Positions 6,505-14,708 of a stretch of 23,780 nucleotides of DNA are shown piece by piece. A program made the translations under genes and the position numbers. The stretch spans positions 1-23,780 of the forward strand of contig SLFV01000246.1 of NCBI GenBank assembly GCA_007124075.1, read 5' to 3'. The stretch is from Roseimaritima sp. GTDB taxonomy: Bacteria > Planctomycetota > Planctomycetia > Pirellulales > Pirellulaceae. The notes under the pieces are model-generated. The model saw only the letters and a list, made by a program, of their open reading frames with translations, was not told the origin of the DNA and made no database searches. The number at the start of each line of letters is the position of its first letter. Positions within the stretch are counted from its first letter, which is position 1.

Positions 6505-8871
6505 TCAACGCAAGCGGTTTTCGCCACGATTTTCTGTTTGATGCAGTGTCACTGGCCAGCCCGGGAACTGATTGTCGGGATTGCCGTCGGTGGCATCGAC
6601 CAGAAACTTAAACGCTTCCAAGTGATACGTGCGGGCCTGGCAGTCGATCGTCACCATTCCAAACCCGCTAGCTTTTTCGTGTGCTTTTTGGTAACGATGC
6701 CGCGCCTGCGGTACCTGCGGATTACCGACGGCGTAAACATACACCAGATTCCCCAAACCATCGATGTACTGGCCGGTGTTTGCCAGCCCGTGTTGCGGAC
6801 GATTCAGATAGGGCATCTGCAGCTCATCAGGACGCCACCAACGCTGATAACCTACCGCAATCGCAGGAGTGCAAAAGGACCAGTTGGCATCCCGCTGTCG
6901 CTGCGTTCCGTATTGCACCAGCGTTGCCAAATGTTGGTCACCATTGACATGCAGGGCCATCGAAGGCCGCAGCAAATCGATGGTGCGGTTTCGTGGCGTC
7001 TGCGGCCAGCCCCCCGAATCCAAATCGGCTTTTAGATAGCCATCGTAGGTGCCGTGGTGGGTCGCCACGTTGGCAAACAACGTTTGGCTGAACAACACCT
7101 TCATGGTGTGTCCCCCCCAATCCTTCGCCCATGCTGCGAGGAACTCTTCCTGACGCTGGCCCAACAGTTCAAGCCCTGGTTTGTCCAGCGTCGCGGTGTC
7201 GAAGTCAGGGTCGGAGACATGATCGTTGCGTCCACCATCAACGGTCACCCGCTCCGGACCGCTTTTCCATTGACGGTCGGAAATGATCGCAAAGCTGACC
7301 CCAGCGTACACCAACGTGCCATAGTAGACGCTCATCCCCTGCTTCACCGGCGTCGGATCGTACAGATCGGGATGGTGGGCGGTATTGGTCCGATGAACCA
7401 CATTGACCATCCGCACCGGCTGGATATACCCACCCAACGACGACGTCCCCTGATCGGTGACCTGCATCGCGGCGCCCCCTTCGCCCCAATAGTTGCCCTG
7501 GAAAACATCGTGATCGTCGGGGATGCAGACCGTTGGTCGATCTTTCATCACGTCGCGGAAGGCCCAGCCATGCTGATAGAATTTTCGCAAGTAATTTAAG
7601 ATGGCCGGTTCTGCCGGTGCTCGGATCACCCCAAAGCCGCCATGGTTTTCGTACAACTGATCGCCAGAAAAGTAGACCATGTCCGGGTCAAGTTTCAGCA
7701 GGTTTTCCACAACCGGTTCGTAGGGAAACGCATAATCGTTTTGGCAGGTCAGTGCCCCCAACCGCAAAGGCCGGTTTTGCGGTTGGGCTTTGATAGTGCC
7801 GCCCCAGTGATGCGGTGTCTGCGAACCGTCAGCGTGACGCTCTTGATAAATCACGCGATACTCCGTCGCTTGAATGGCAGGCCAGTGAGGAACCCGAAAT
7901 GTTGCAACCCAAGCATCCGAATCCAGGGTTGCCGTTCCCCACGATTTCCAATCGGAACCGTCACGCGTTTGCAGTTCGACCTCGTGCGAATCCTCCGCAC
8001 CCAGTGGCCCGGTCAGCGCCGCCAGTTTCAGGACCATCCCCTCCTGGTCCCGCGAATCGCTAAGCGTGTACACCGACCACAGCAGCGGTCCAAATTGCTG
8101 CTCTGGGCGATCGCGAAACGCCGCGCCTCCCACCTGCCAATCGGTAAATCGCCACGTCGTTTGCAGCTGGCGACCGCGCGGCGGACGGTGGATCTGACTG
8201 GCCAAAGCGACATTGCCCGCAACACGCTGTTCCGCAACCTGCAAGCTGACCGAACCCAGATCGGCACCATCATCCGCTGTGGCAGTGAGGGTCAGCCGAA
8301 CTTGCTGCGAACCTTGCGGCTGGCCTTGCAGCATTAACCGACACGGTTGCCCACGATACGCCGCTTGCAGTGGGGTCGATTGCTGCCCCAAAAACAGCCG
8401 ATCTTTGGCGATCCCGGCTGCGATTCCGCCTCCGGCAAAGCAGTTACTGCGAACTTCGTCCAAGTCGCTACGGACACCGATGCGAAATCCCCCACCCGCC
8501 CCGGGATCAAACTCCGCAGCCGTAGCAAGCCGGACAGACATTGCAAATGGCTGCTCCGGTGCAGTGATCTGATGCGTCAAACTGTGGATGCTGCGACCGC
8601 CGGAACGGACCAAGCACTCAGCCCAGCCGTCGCGGATCTGCCAATCTTCCATCGGATTTGCCCAGCATTGCCCCCCCAAGAAGACGCGGTCGTGCGTCCG
8701 CTGCCACTGTTCGATTCTGGTCAAACCTGCCGACGCTTCCTCCGCGGGCTGAACCGCAGCGGTCGGGCGCTGCCCGCCCCCACCGGCCCAGGCAATGAAA
8801 GCGGACAGTGACTGCAACAAGCGACGCCGGGTAATGCCGGACCACGGATTCAGGAAGATCGAAGGTTTCAT
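6505..8871 (-). CDS. Tat-exported PhoD-like metallophosphatase with long N-terminal region
   Basis: The 788-residue protein begins with a twin-arginine-type signal (ITRRRLLQ at 13-20, then a hydrophobic stretch to about 31). This suggests export of a folded, cofactor-loaded enzyme. Residues 369-700 are PhoD-like: LGALTCQNDY (371-380), YFSGDQLYE (400-408, D404), IPDDHDVFQGN (450-460) and HVNGDQHLA (641-649, D645 and H647). These should bind Fe/Ca and hydrolyse phosphomono- or diesters. Residues 50-360 form a non-catalytic region of beta-rich character, with WRFTDWQVGG at 240-249 as in carbohydrate-binding or concanavalin-like folds; that assignment is inference. PhoD enzymes are commonly about 500-550 residues, so this is a large form. 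The ATG at 8871 has no evident Shine-Dalgarno. It converges on the sulfatase across the palindrome. Confidence 0.85.
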   Translation of the reverse strand: MKPSIFLNPWSGITRRRLLQSLSAFIAWAGGGGQRPTAAVQPAEEASAGLTRIEQWQRTHDRVFLGGQCWANPMEDWQIRDGWAECLVRSGGRSIHSLTHQITAPEQPFAMSVRLATAAEFDPGAGGGFRIGVRSDLDEVRSNCFAGGGIAAGIAKDRLFLGQQSTPLQAAYRGQPCRLMLQGQPQGSQQVRLTLTATADDGADLGSVSLQVAEQRVAGNVALASQIHRPPRGRQLQTTWRFTDWQVGGAAFRDRPEQQFGPLLWSVYTLSDSRDQEGMVLKLAALTGPLGAEDSHEVELQTRDGSDWKSWGTATLDSDAWVATFRVPHWPAIQATEYRVIYQERHADGSQTPHHWGGTIKAQPQNRPLRLGALTCQNDYAFPYEPVVENLLKLDPDMVYFSGDQLYENHGGFGVIRAPAEPAILNYLRKFYQHGWAFRDVMKDRPTVCIPDDHDVFQGNYWGEGGAAMQVTDQGTSSLGGYIQPVRMVNVVHRTNTAHHPDLYDPTPVKQGMSVYYGTLVYAGVSFAIISDRQWKSGPERVTVDGGRNDHVSDPDFDTATLDKPGLELLGQRQEEFLAAWAKDWGGHTMKVLFSQTLFANVATHHGTYDGYLKADLDSGGWPQTPRNRTIDLLRPSMALHVNGDQHLATLVQYGTQRQRDANWSFCTPAIAVGYQRWWRPDELQMPYLNRPQHGLANTGQYIDGLGNLVYVYAVGNPQVPQARHRYQKAHEKASGFGMVTIDCQARTYHLEAFKFLVDATDGNPDNQFPGWPVTLHQTENRGENRLR

Positions 8872-8993
8872 GGGTACGATTCAGAAGAGGGAGGGCAAAG
8901 GACCACTCGACACCGCATGTGCCGCTTGTCCACGGTCTCTGCCATCCTATCATACATGACCGCCGACCATTGTCACGCATCGAAGGGCAACGC

Positions 8994-10259
8994 CTAATCG
9001 CTCATTGACCGGCCGTCGTGTGGCAGCGGGGGCAGGAAAATGCGGTAGATCAGAGGAGTGATCAAGAGCGTGAAAACGGTAGAACCGGCCAGTCCCCAGA
9101 CGATCACAGTTGCCAGTGGACGCTGAACGTCGGAACCCAGATCCGTAGCCAGCGACGCCGGCAGTAGCCCAAAGATGGAGCTGAGCGTCGTCATCAAACC
9201 GGGGCGCAGTCGATCCAAACGCCCTTTGATAATCGCATCGTCAATCGCCAGCCCCTCCAAGCGATAGCTGGTGACTCCCTTAAACATCAGCACCGCATCG
9301 GTCATCGCAATCCCGAACAGCGTCGCAAACCCCACCCCGGTCGAAACATTCAGGTGCATTCCACGAAGGTACAAAGCAAAGGCTCCCGCAGCGACCGCAA
9401 AAGGGACCGGCATCATCAGCACGCAGGCGGCGCGAATGGAACCAAAGGCCGCGATCATGGACACAAAGATGATTGCCACTGTCAGCGGAATCAGCAGACT
9501 GAAATGCCGATAGGCGCGGTCCAGGTTTTCAAACATCCCCAACCACAGCACGTTGTAACCAGGCGGCAATTCAACGGCTGCCGCGAAATGCCGCTGGGCC
9601 TCAGCCACAAAACCACCTTGATCGCGTCCGACGATATCGCATCGTACCGTCACCCGCCGACGTCCATCCTGCCGTGCGATGATTGTCTGTCCGTCCACAA
9701 CTTCGATACTGGCGACCTGGGATAATGGAACCGGTACGCCCTCTTCGGTATAAATGGCCAGTTGACCAATCGCTTGCGGTGAACGTCGCCAACGTTCGTC
9801 CAGCCGCGCCACAATCCCAAAGCGGCGTTCCCCCTCAGCCACCATTCCCAGCGGTTCGCCACGGATCGCCATGTTAATCAATTGCATCACCGCTTCGATC
9901 CTGATGTCATACCGCGCGCACCGTTCCCGGTCAGGGGTAATCACGATCTGTGGCTGGGGGCCTTCTTGTTCAATGCTGACATCCTGATTTCCCGGTATCT
10001 GTCGCAGCAGGTCGACGGTTTGGTTAGCCAGTTTCAATAACTGATCAAAGTCGTCTCCCGACAATTCAATCGCCAAATTCGCGGACGTGCCATTGGCATC
10101 CTCTGTCACGCTGTCTGCAGGAACCAGAATACTTTCCCGCAAGTCGGTCCCCAGTCCAATCGTGGCAAACATCCCCGGTCGCAGATCGTCGTCGGGGTCG
10201 TCGACAAAAAACAGGATCCTCAGGGCTCGGCGCTCCGCCGAAAGCGTGGGGGAAATCAA
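8994..10259 (-). pseudogene. Remnant of an HME-type RND efflux pump fused to the end of its adaptor
   Basis: The frame starts at a TTG overlapping the adaptor stop. Residues 1-50 are the C-terminal part of a membrane fusion protein (ISPTLSAERR, LRPGMFATI, ILVPADSV). From about residue 57 (GTSANLAIELSGDDFD) onward it is the C-terminal third of a CusA/CzcA-type RND pump: periplasmic segments (GPQPQIVITPDRERCARYD, VPVPLSQVASIEVVDG), then about six membrane helices from residue 255 to 410. A full pump has about 1040 residues with twelve helices. TM1-TM6, most of the porter domain and the proton-relay helix TM4 are missing. The fusion point is near 10085-10105. The protein cannot work as a normal pump. 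I infer a large in-frame deletion that removed the adaptor end and the first two thirds of the pump gene. Confidence 0.8.
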
Positions 10260-11191
10260 CTGTACGGTTCCCGGAAAGACACGCCCCCGAATGCGCCGAC
10301 AAAGCGGGCTTCGCAGCTTTGCCCAATCCGCACGCGATCTCGATACTCCTCCGCAACCTCAGCGACCACCACGTCGATATCCAGAGTCGCGGTGTCCAAA
10401 AGTTCAACATCCAAGCCCAACATCGCAATCTGTCGCGATGCAACCGCTAAATCCTGGCGTGCCCGACGCAAGTCGGAGGCTGTCTCGTGGATCTGCTGCC
10501 GACCTTCGATTTCGGCCTCCAACAGTTCGGCTTCGGCAAGCTGCAAGTCCGCTTGCGAATCGGTCCCCGCGGCAACCAAACGGCGCAGACGTTCCACAAT
10601 GGTGCGCCGACTGCCAACCTGAGTGTCTACCAAATCGCGAACGCGGTCGGTTTGTTCGATCGAAAACTGTTCATCAATTTTCGCGCGCCGCCAATCAAAG
10701 TACGCCTCCAAAGCCTCCGGTTCATTAAATTGCCACTGTTCGGCGTTGTCGGGACCGACGGGTCTTAAACTGGCCGCCACAGTACCGGGGACAATCAGCA
10801 AGGGAGCGCTGACCGTGCTTTTACTGGTGGTGGAAACCACCAGTTTGCCAGCAAACGCGCTGTCGGGATCGATCCAAAGGTGTTCCTCGTCGACCTCGCG
10901 GACGGCAGTTGCCGGCGTGGCTACCGTACCGGCCGACGCGTCGTGTTCGCCCAATAATCGCTCGGGCGCAAAGGCAAGCACTGCAACAATGGCTCCTACC
11001 AAGGCCAATGATCCAAAGAATTGAACTGCGAACCACAGCTTTGTCAAAGCCTTCGGTGCATCGGTAGCGTTCGCGGGGGGATCGTCACCGGGCGTTGACG
11101 CGGCAACTGCGGCCGCAGTCGCGGCTTCGTCGAGAGGTGGCCCCGCGGAAGGTGATTTCGAGCGGTCGGGAGGATCGGGCAATGAGGTCAT
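10256..11191 (-). pseudogene. Frameshifted periplasmic adaptor (membrane fusion protein) of a CusB/CzcB-type system
   Basis: The 311-residue frame has a Pro/Ala-rich cytoplasmic head, one membrane helix (52-74), the start of a lipoyl/barrel region (VSAPLLIVPGTVAASLRPVG, 127-146), a coiled coil (about 160-258) and the beginning of the beta-barrel (DIDVVVAEVAEEYRDRVRIGQ, 271-291). It then ends abruptly at FREPYS. The family continuation (GTVQLISPTLS) is found in the next frame, and adding one G to the CCGGGAA run near 10270 would restore it. The second half of the lipoyl domain also appears to be missing between LGLDVELL and DTATLDID, where the family normally has about 40-50 more residues. It follows the outer membrane factor gene by 35 bases. 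Decay is the best reading; a sequencing or assembly error could explain the frameshift alone. Confidence 0.72.
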
Positions 11192-11226
11192 ACTAACGGC
11201 CTGGATGACAGCGTGTCAAATTTTGT

Positions 11227-13125
11227 TCAGGGCAAAACTTGCGTTGCGACAGTCGCGTTGAATCGCTGGACCGCTCGCAGGAAATCCGCGCGGCTAGAAA
11301 TGTAGTTTCCGAACGTTTCGCGGTAGTTCCGTTGCGAGTCTAAAACATCGATCAAAGGCCGTCCACCGGCCTCGTACGCCGCGCGAATGCTGTCGCGAAC
11401 GTCCTCCGCCAAACGTAGTTGTTCGCCCGCGATCGCCTTGGAATTTTCAAGCGCGGTTTCCAGTTCCGCAACGACCGCTAAGACCTCCGCTTGCAATTCA
11501 ATCAGTCCCCCCCGCAATTCCTGATTGCTCTGGCGCCACTGCGCCGCGGCCAGCAGCCGATTGCCCTGATTACGGTCATTCACCGGCAAAGTCATCACCA
11601 ATCCTGCACCCCAAGAATCGGCATCCGGCTGGCCGATCGCACGCCGCTGGAATTGATGGGTGTACCCGAACATCGGGGTCACTTCGGGGTAGGCCTCGCG
11701 GCGCTGCGACTCCATCTCCGCTCGCGTCTGAGCAATCCTCAAATTCAAAGCCCGGATATCTGGCCGATTGCTACGGGCAATATCAAATAAGCGGTCAAGG
11801 TCTCGGAACAGCTCGTTCCACTGCGGATCATCCTCCTGCTGGTCAGGAGCGGCCAACAGTTCGGCAACCCGAAAATCGGCCTCCACGGGCCCTTCCGCAT
11901 CTGCGGCAGTGACCCCTGGAATCAAACCTCCCATCACGGCTCGCAGTCCCGCCTTGGCGGTGCGGAGGTCGCGCATCGCGTCGCGAAGCGCCTGTTGACT
12001 GTTGAGTCGATCCAGGCGAATGCGACTCAGTTCGACTCGCGGCACCGCTCCATTGTCGACCGCGACCTGGGTGACACCTTCTACGGTCAGCAAATTCTCT
12101 GCATCCTGCTGCGTCAGCACGACGATCGCCTGCGCCTCCATCACATCGTAATACGCCTCAGCGACTTCCAGCACCCGCTGCCGAATCAAGTCCTCGTACT
12201 CGGCTCGCGAAACCCGAACCTCTGCCGCAGTGCTCCGCATCGCAGCAGTCCGTTTACCAAACAAATACCAGTCGATCGGATAGGCCAACATGACGTCAAA
12301 TTGGGGTGGCCCCCCCTCACGGATATCCGCTTCGAACGGCCGCACCAAAGGCAACAGTGACTGAATGATCTCCAGTTCCGGATTGGGTTTCAGCGACGCG
12401 GTTACGTATTCCGCATTAGCCGCAGCGATCTCCTGAAATCCCGCGCGCAGCACCGGATCCCGCTCCAGCGTCAACGCGATTGCCTCGTTCAGGCTAAGCT
12501 GCCGGGGGGTGTCCGCTGGATCGTTGGCAGTTGGATCAGGGCCGAGGGCTGCATCCTCCCTGCGGTCCCGTCCTTTTCGGCCCGCACGCCCCTGACCCGC
12601 ACGCCCCTCACCCGCACCCCCTTCGTTCGGGCCGGTCAGCCCGTCTTCTTCACCGGTGTCGGGGCGAGGAATGGCTTCGGCCGGAGGTTGGTCCTGCGGA
12701 GCGACCAAGCGAGTGGGGCCTGCCAGCCTCACAATCGACAATGACGCCGGATCGTCCTCGGGGGTCTCTTCCAAATGAACCAGTTGGACCGTTGTGGACG
12801 GCATATTGTGGGGGACAGCCTCCACCCTGGGGACCTGCACCCTGAGGTTCTGCACCCTGAGGTTCTGCACCCTGAGGTTCTGCACCCTGAGGTTCTGCAC
12901 CCTGGGATCATGGGGTGAGGACTCCGCAGGCAGTTTTTGCGACGGCGGAGAATAAGCGGGCCGCGGCAGTAGCTTTCCCGGGTGCAGCATGTTCCAGCCG
13001 CAGCCCAGCGATAGCGTGCATAGGCAGCCACCGACGGTGATGATCGACCTACGCAGCAACGACTTCACTACAACCGACGCAAAAGGGAGGGGCTTGTTAC
13101 AACGGACAGGCTGATTTTGACGCAT
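11227..13125 (-). CDS. TolC/CusC-like outer membrane efflux lipoprotein with long repeat-bearing linker
   Basis: The protein has 632 residues from the ATG at 13125; a frame from 13152 would put nine residues before the charged start. An N-terminal hydrophobic segment ends in SLGC (C42), an imperfect lipobox, so it is probably an outer membrane lipoprotein like CusC. Residues 43-215 are a disordered-looking Pro/Gly/Glu-rich linker with four perfect RVQNL copies (75-94), two decayed copies, and a GRAGQGRAGRKGR-type basic tract. From about residue 218 (RQLSLNEAIALTLERDP) two outer membrane efflux protein repeats follow, with the usual coiled-coil stretches and PLIDVLDSQRNYRET near the end. Family members are usually 450-480 residues, so the linker accounts for the excess. 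It is the first gene of an efflux operon whose adaptor and pump are broken, so its present partner is unclear. Confidence 0.85.
   Translation of the reverse strand: MRQNQPVRCNKPLPFASVVVKSLLRRSIITVGGCLCTLSLGCGWNMLHPGKLLPRPAYSPPSQKLPAESSPHDPRVQNLRVQNLRVQNLRVQNLRVQVPRVEAVPHNMPSTTVQLVHLEETPEDDPASLSIVRLAGPTRLVAPQDQPPAEAIPRPDTGEEDGLTGPNEGGAGEGRAGQGRAGRKGRDRREDAALGPDPTANDPADTPRQLSLNEAIALTLERDPVLRAGFQEIAAANAEYVTASLKPNPELEIIQSLLPLVRPFEADIREGGPPQFDVMLAYPIDWYLFGKRTAAMRSTAAEVRVSRAEYEDLIRQRVLEVAEAYYDVMEAQAIVVLTQQDAENLLTVEGVTQVAVDNGAVPRVELSRIRLDRLNSQQALRDAMRDLRTAKAGLRAVMGGLIPGVTAADAEGPVEADFRVAELLAAPDQQEDDPQWNELFRDLDRLFDIARSNRPDIRALNLRIAQTRAEMESQRREAYPEVTPMFGYTHQFQRRAIGQPDADSWGAGLVMTLPVNDRNQGNRLLAAAQWRQSNQELRGGLIELQAEVLAVVAELETALENSKAIAGEQLRLAEDVRDSIRAAYEAGGRPLIDVLDSQRNYRETFGNYISSRADFLRAVQRFNATVATQVLP
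12826..12900 (-). repeat. 15-bp coding minisatellite (four perfect copies plus one decayed)
   Basis: On the plus strand CCTGAGGTTCTGCAC occurs four times head to tail at 12841-12900, preceded by a decayed copy (CCTGGGGACCTGCAC) at 12826-12840. On the coding strand each unit gives RVQNL. The unit is a multiple of three, so copy-number change keeps the reading frame. Confidence 0.95.
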
Positions 13126-13313
13126 GGATCGATGGTCCTCAGCGGCAGGCATGCGACGCGAATGCGGAATGACAGCGATATTTCAATCGAATCGGTTTTA
13201 TCGCCCCATTGCAAGAATTCCGCGATCACCATTGCCAGACCTTGCCTGGTTGGAACAGCCGTTACAGGCCATACACTCCCAATCGGACTCGCTTTTTCCG
13301 TTTTGGACTGCCC

Positions 13314-14300
13314 TTACCACTGCAACAACGTCGTTCCCCACGCCAAACCTGCACCGAAGCCACACAAGAGAACGTAGTCGCCACGTTCGATTCGGCCCGC
13401 GGCAACGGATTCGTCCAACGCCAGCGGAATGCTGGCACCGCTGGTATTTCCGTATTTATCCAAATTGACGAAAACTTTGTCACTGTCGACCCCAAGATCG
13501 CTGACGGCGGAATCAATGATCCGCTGATTGGCCTGATGCAGAATCACCAGTTTCAATTGCTGCGGCGATACGTCAGCGGCCGCCAATACATCCTGCGCAC
13601 TTTCCGCAAATACACGCACTGCCCATTTGAAGACACCACGACCATCCATCTGCAGAAATTGCTGGCCCGCTGCCCAAGCCTCAGGCGACAACGCGGTGCG
13701 ACTGCCGCCAGCCGGGATGCACAACATTTTACCGCCGCAGCCTTCGCTGCCCAGTTGATAGGCCAGCAGCCCTGCCTGCTGGTGCGAATCGGGCACCAGC
13801 AACGCAGCCCCTGCGGCATCGCCAAACAAGGGATAGGTCTTCTTGTCATCAGGATCAATCGTGTAACTCATTACGTCCGCACCAACGACCAAGACGCGCT
13901 GCGCGTTGCCCGTGGCGACAAACTGAGCCCCTGTTACCAGCCCGTACATGAACCCCGCACAGGCCGCGTTGACATCCATCGCGGGAGCCAGCGCGCCCAG
14001 ACGCCGCTGCAGCAGACATGCCGTTGACGGCGTGGGAAAATCAGGTGTCATGGTAGCAACGATGATCAGATCGACTTCGTCCGCCCGCACTCCTGCGGCC
14101 TGCAAGCAATTCAAAGCCGCCGCGTAGGCAAGATCGCTGGTCGCTTGATCGTCAGCCACCTTGCGACGTTGCAGAATGCCCGTTCGGCGGACAATCCAGT
14201 CGCTGTCGCAGCCCAGGCTGGCCAAATCTTCATTGGTCACCACGGTGGAAGGGACAAACGATCCGGTAGCGGCGATCTGCACGCCCAGTAAACGTCCCAT
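13314..14300 (-). CDS. fabH: 3-oxoacyl-ACP synthase III (KAS III)
   Basis: From the ATG at 14300 this is a 328-residue thiolase-fold enzyme of the family's usual length. The catalytic triad is complete: C114 in DVNAACAGFMYG, H255 in VILHQANQRI, and N285 in KYGNTSGASIP. The N-terminus IAATGSFVPSTVVTNEDL and the C-terminal LLCGFGAGLAWGTTLL are also typical. It condenses acetyl-CoA (or a related starter acyl-CoA) with malonyl-ACP to start fatty acid synthesis in the cytoplasm. The frame stays open upstream to 14558, with further ATGs at 14501 and 14369. None of the starts has a strong Shine-Dalgarno, so an N-terminal extension of up to 86 hydrophilic residues cannot be excluded. No other fatty acid genes are adjacent. 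The neighbouring signal peptidase gene is divergent. Confidence 0.9.
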   Translation of the reverse strand: MGRLLGVQIAATGSFVPSTVVTNEDLASLGCDSDWIVRRTGILQRRKVADDQATSDLAYAAALNCLQAAGVRADEVDLIIVATMTPDFPTPSTACLLQRRLGALAPAMDVNAACAGFMYGLVTGAQFVATGNAQRVLVVGADVMSYTIDPDDKKTYPLFGDAAGAALLVPDSHQQAGLLAYQLGSEGCGGKMLCIPAGGSRTALSPEAWAAGQQFLQMDGRGVFKWAVRVFAESAQDVLAAADVSPQQLKLVILHQANQRIIDSAVSDLGVDSDKVFVNLDKYGNTSGASIPLALDESVAAGRIERGDYVLLCGFGAGLAWGTTLLQW

Positions 14301-14654
14301 GCGTCCACGAGCCGAATAACCAGGCAAGTGAATGCGGTCGGGTTCTTCCACAGAAACTGACTCCTTTTTCATCCCTGAGACGACCCCACGGCTACCTGAT
14401 GGGGTTGAACGCTGCCCCACCGCAGCCCTGGAATCTGTTGCTGCGTTGTGCTCCAACTGGTCGGAACCCGGTTGCTCAGGGACGGATGCAAATTCGGACA
14501 TACAAATTTTGTTTGAAACGATCGAGTCGATAAGGTCATGAACACTGTCGCAGTGCATCGGCTACGAAATCTTCGACTTTCCCTAAGCGAATCGATGGTT
14601 TTCACTCGCAATAGGTTGGATCCAAATGCTCAGCAAGCGGCACTGACGAGGTAG

Positions 14655-14701
14655 TATAATGGTTTTTTCTTACAGCGTGAGGATCGGCAGGGAAATAAGG
14701 A
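14655..14701 (+). promoter_or_regulatory. Possible -10 box and ribosome binding site of the signal peptidase gene
   Basis: A perfect TATAAT lies at 14655-14660 in the divergent intergenic region, but the position 17 bases upstream (AGCAAG) does not resemble a -35 box. AAGGA at 14697-14701 sits 7 bases before the TTG at 14709. No in-frame ATG exists between that TTG and an upstream stop at 14652, so the site supports a TTG start. Confidence 0.4.
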
Positions 14702-14708
14702 CTTCGCT

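Noticed and set aside
10256..10259. TTGA stop/start overlap as genuine translational coupling of two efflux genes
   Set aside because: The sequence after the TTG is the direct continuation of the adaptor beta-barrel, not a new protein start, so a one-base frameshift explains it better.
12826..12900. CRISPR-like short repeats
   Set aside because: The 15-bp units are contiguous with no spacers, lie inside a coding frame and encode RVQNL. This is a minisatellite.
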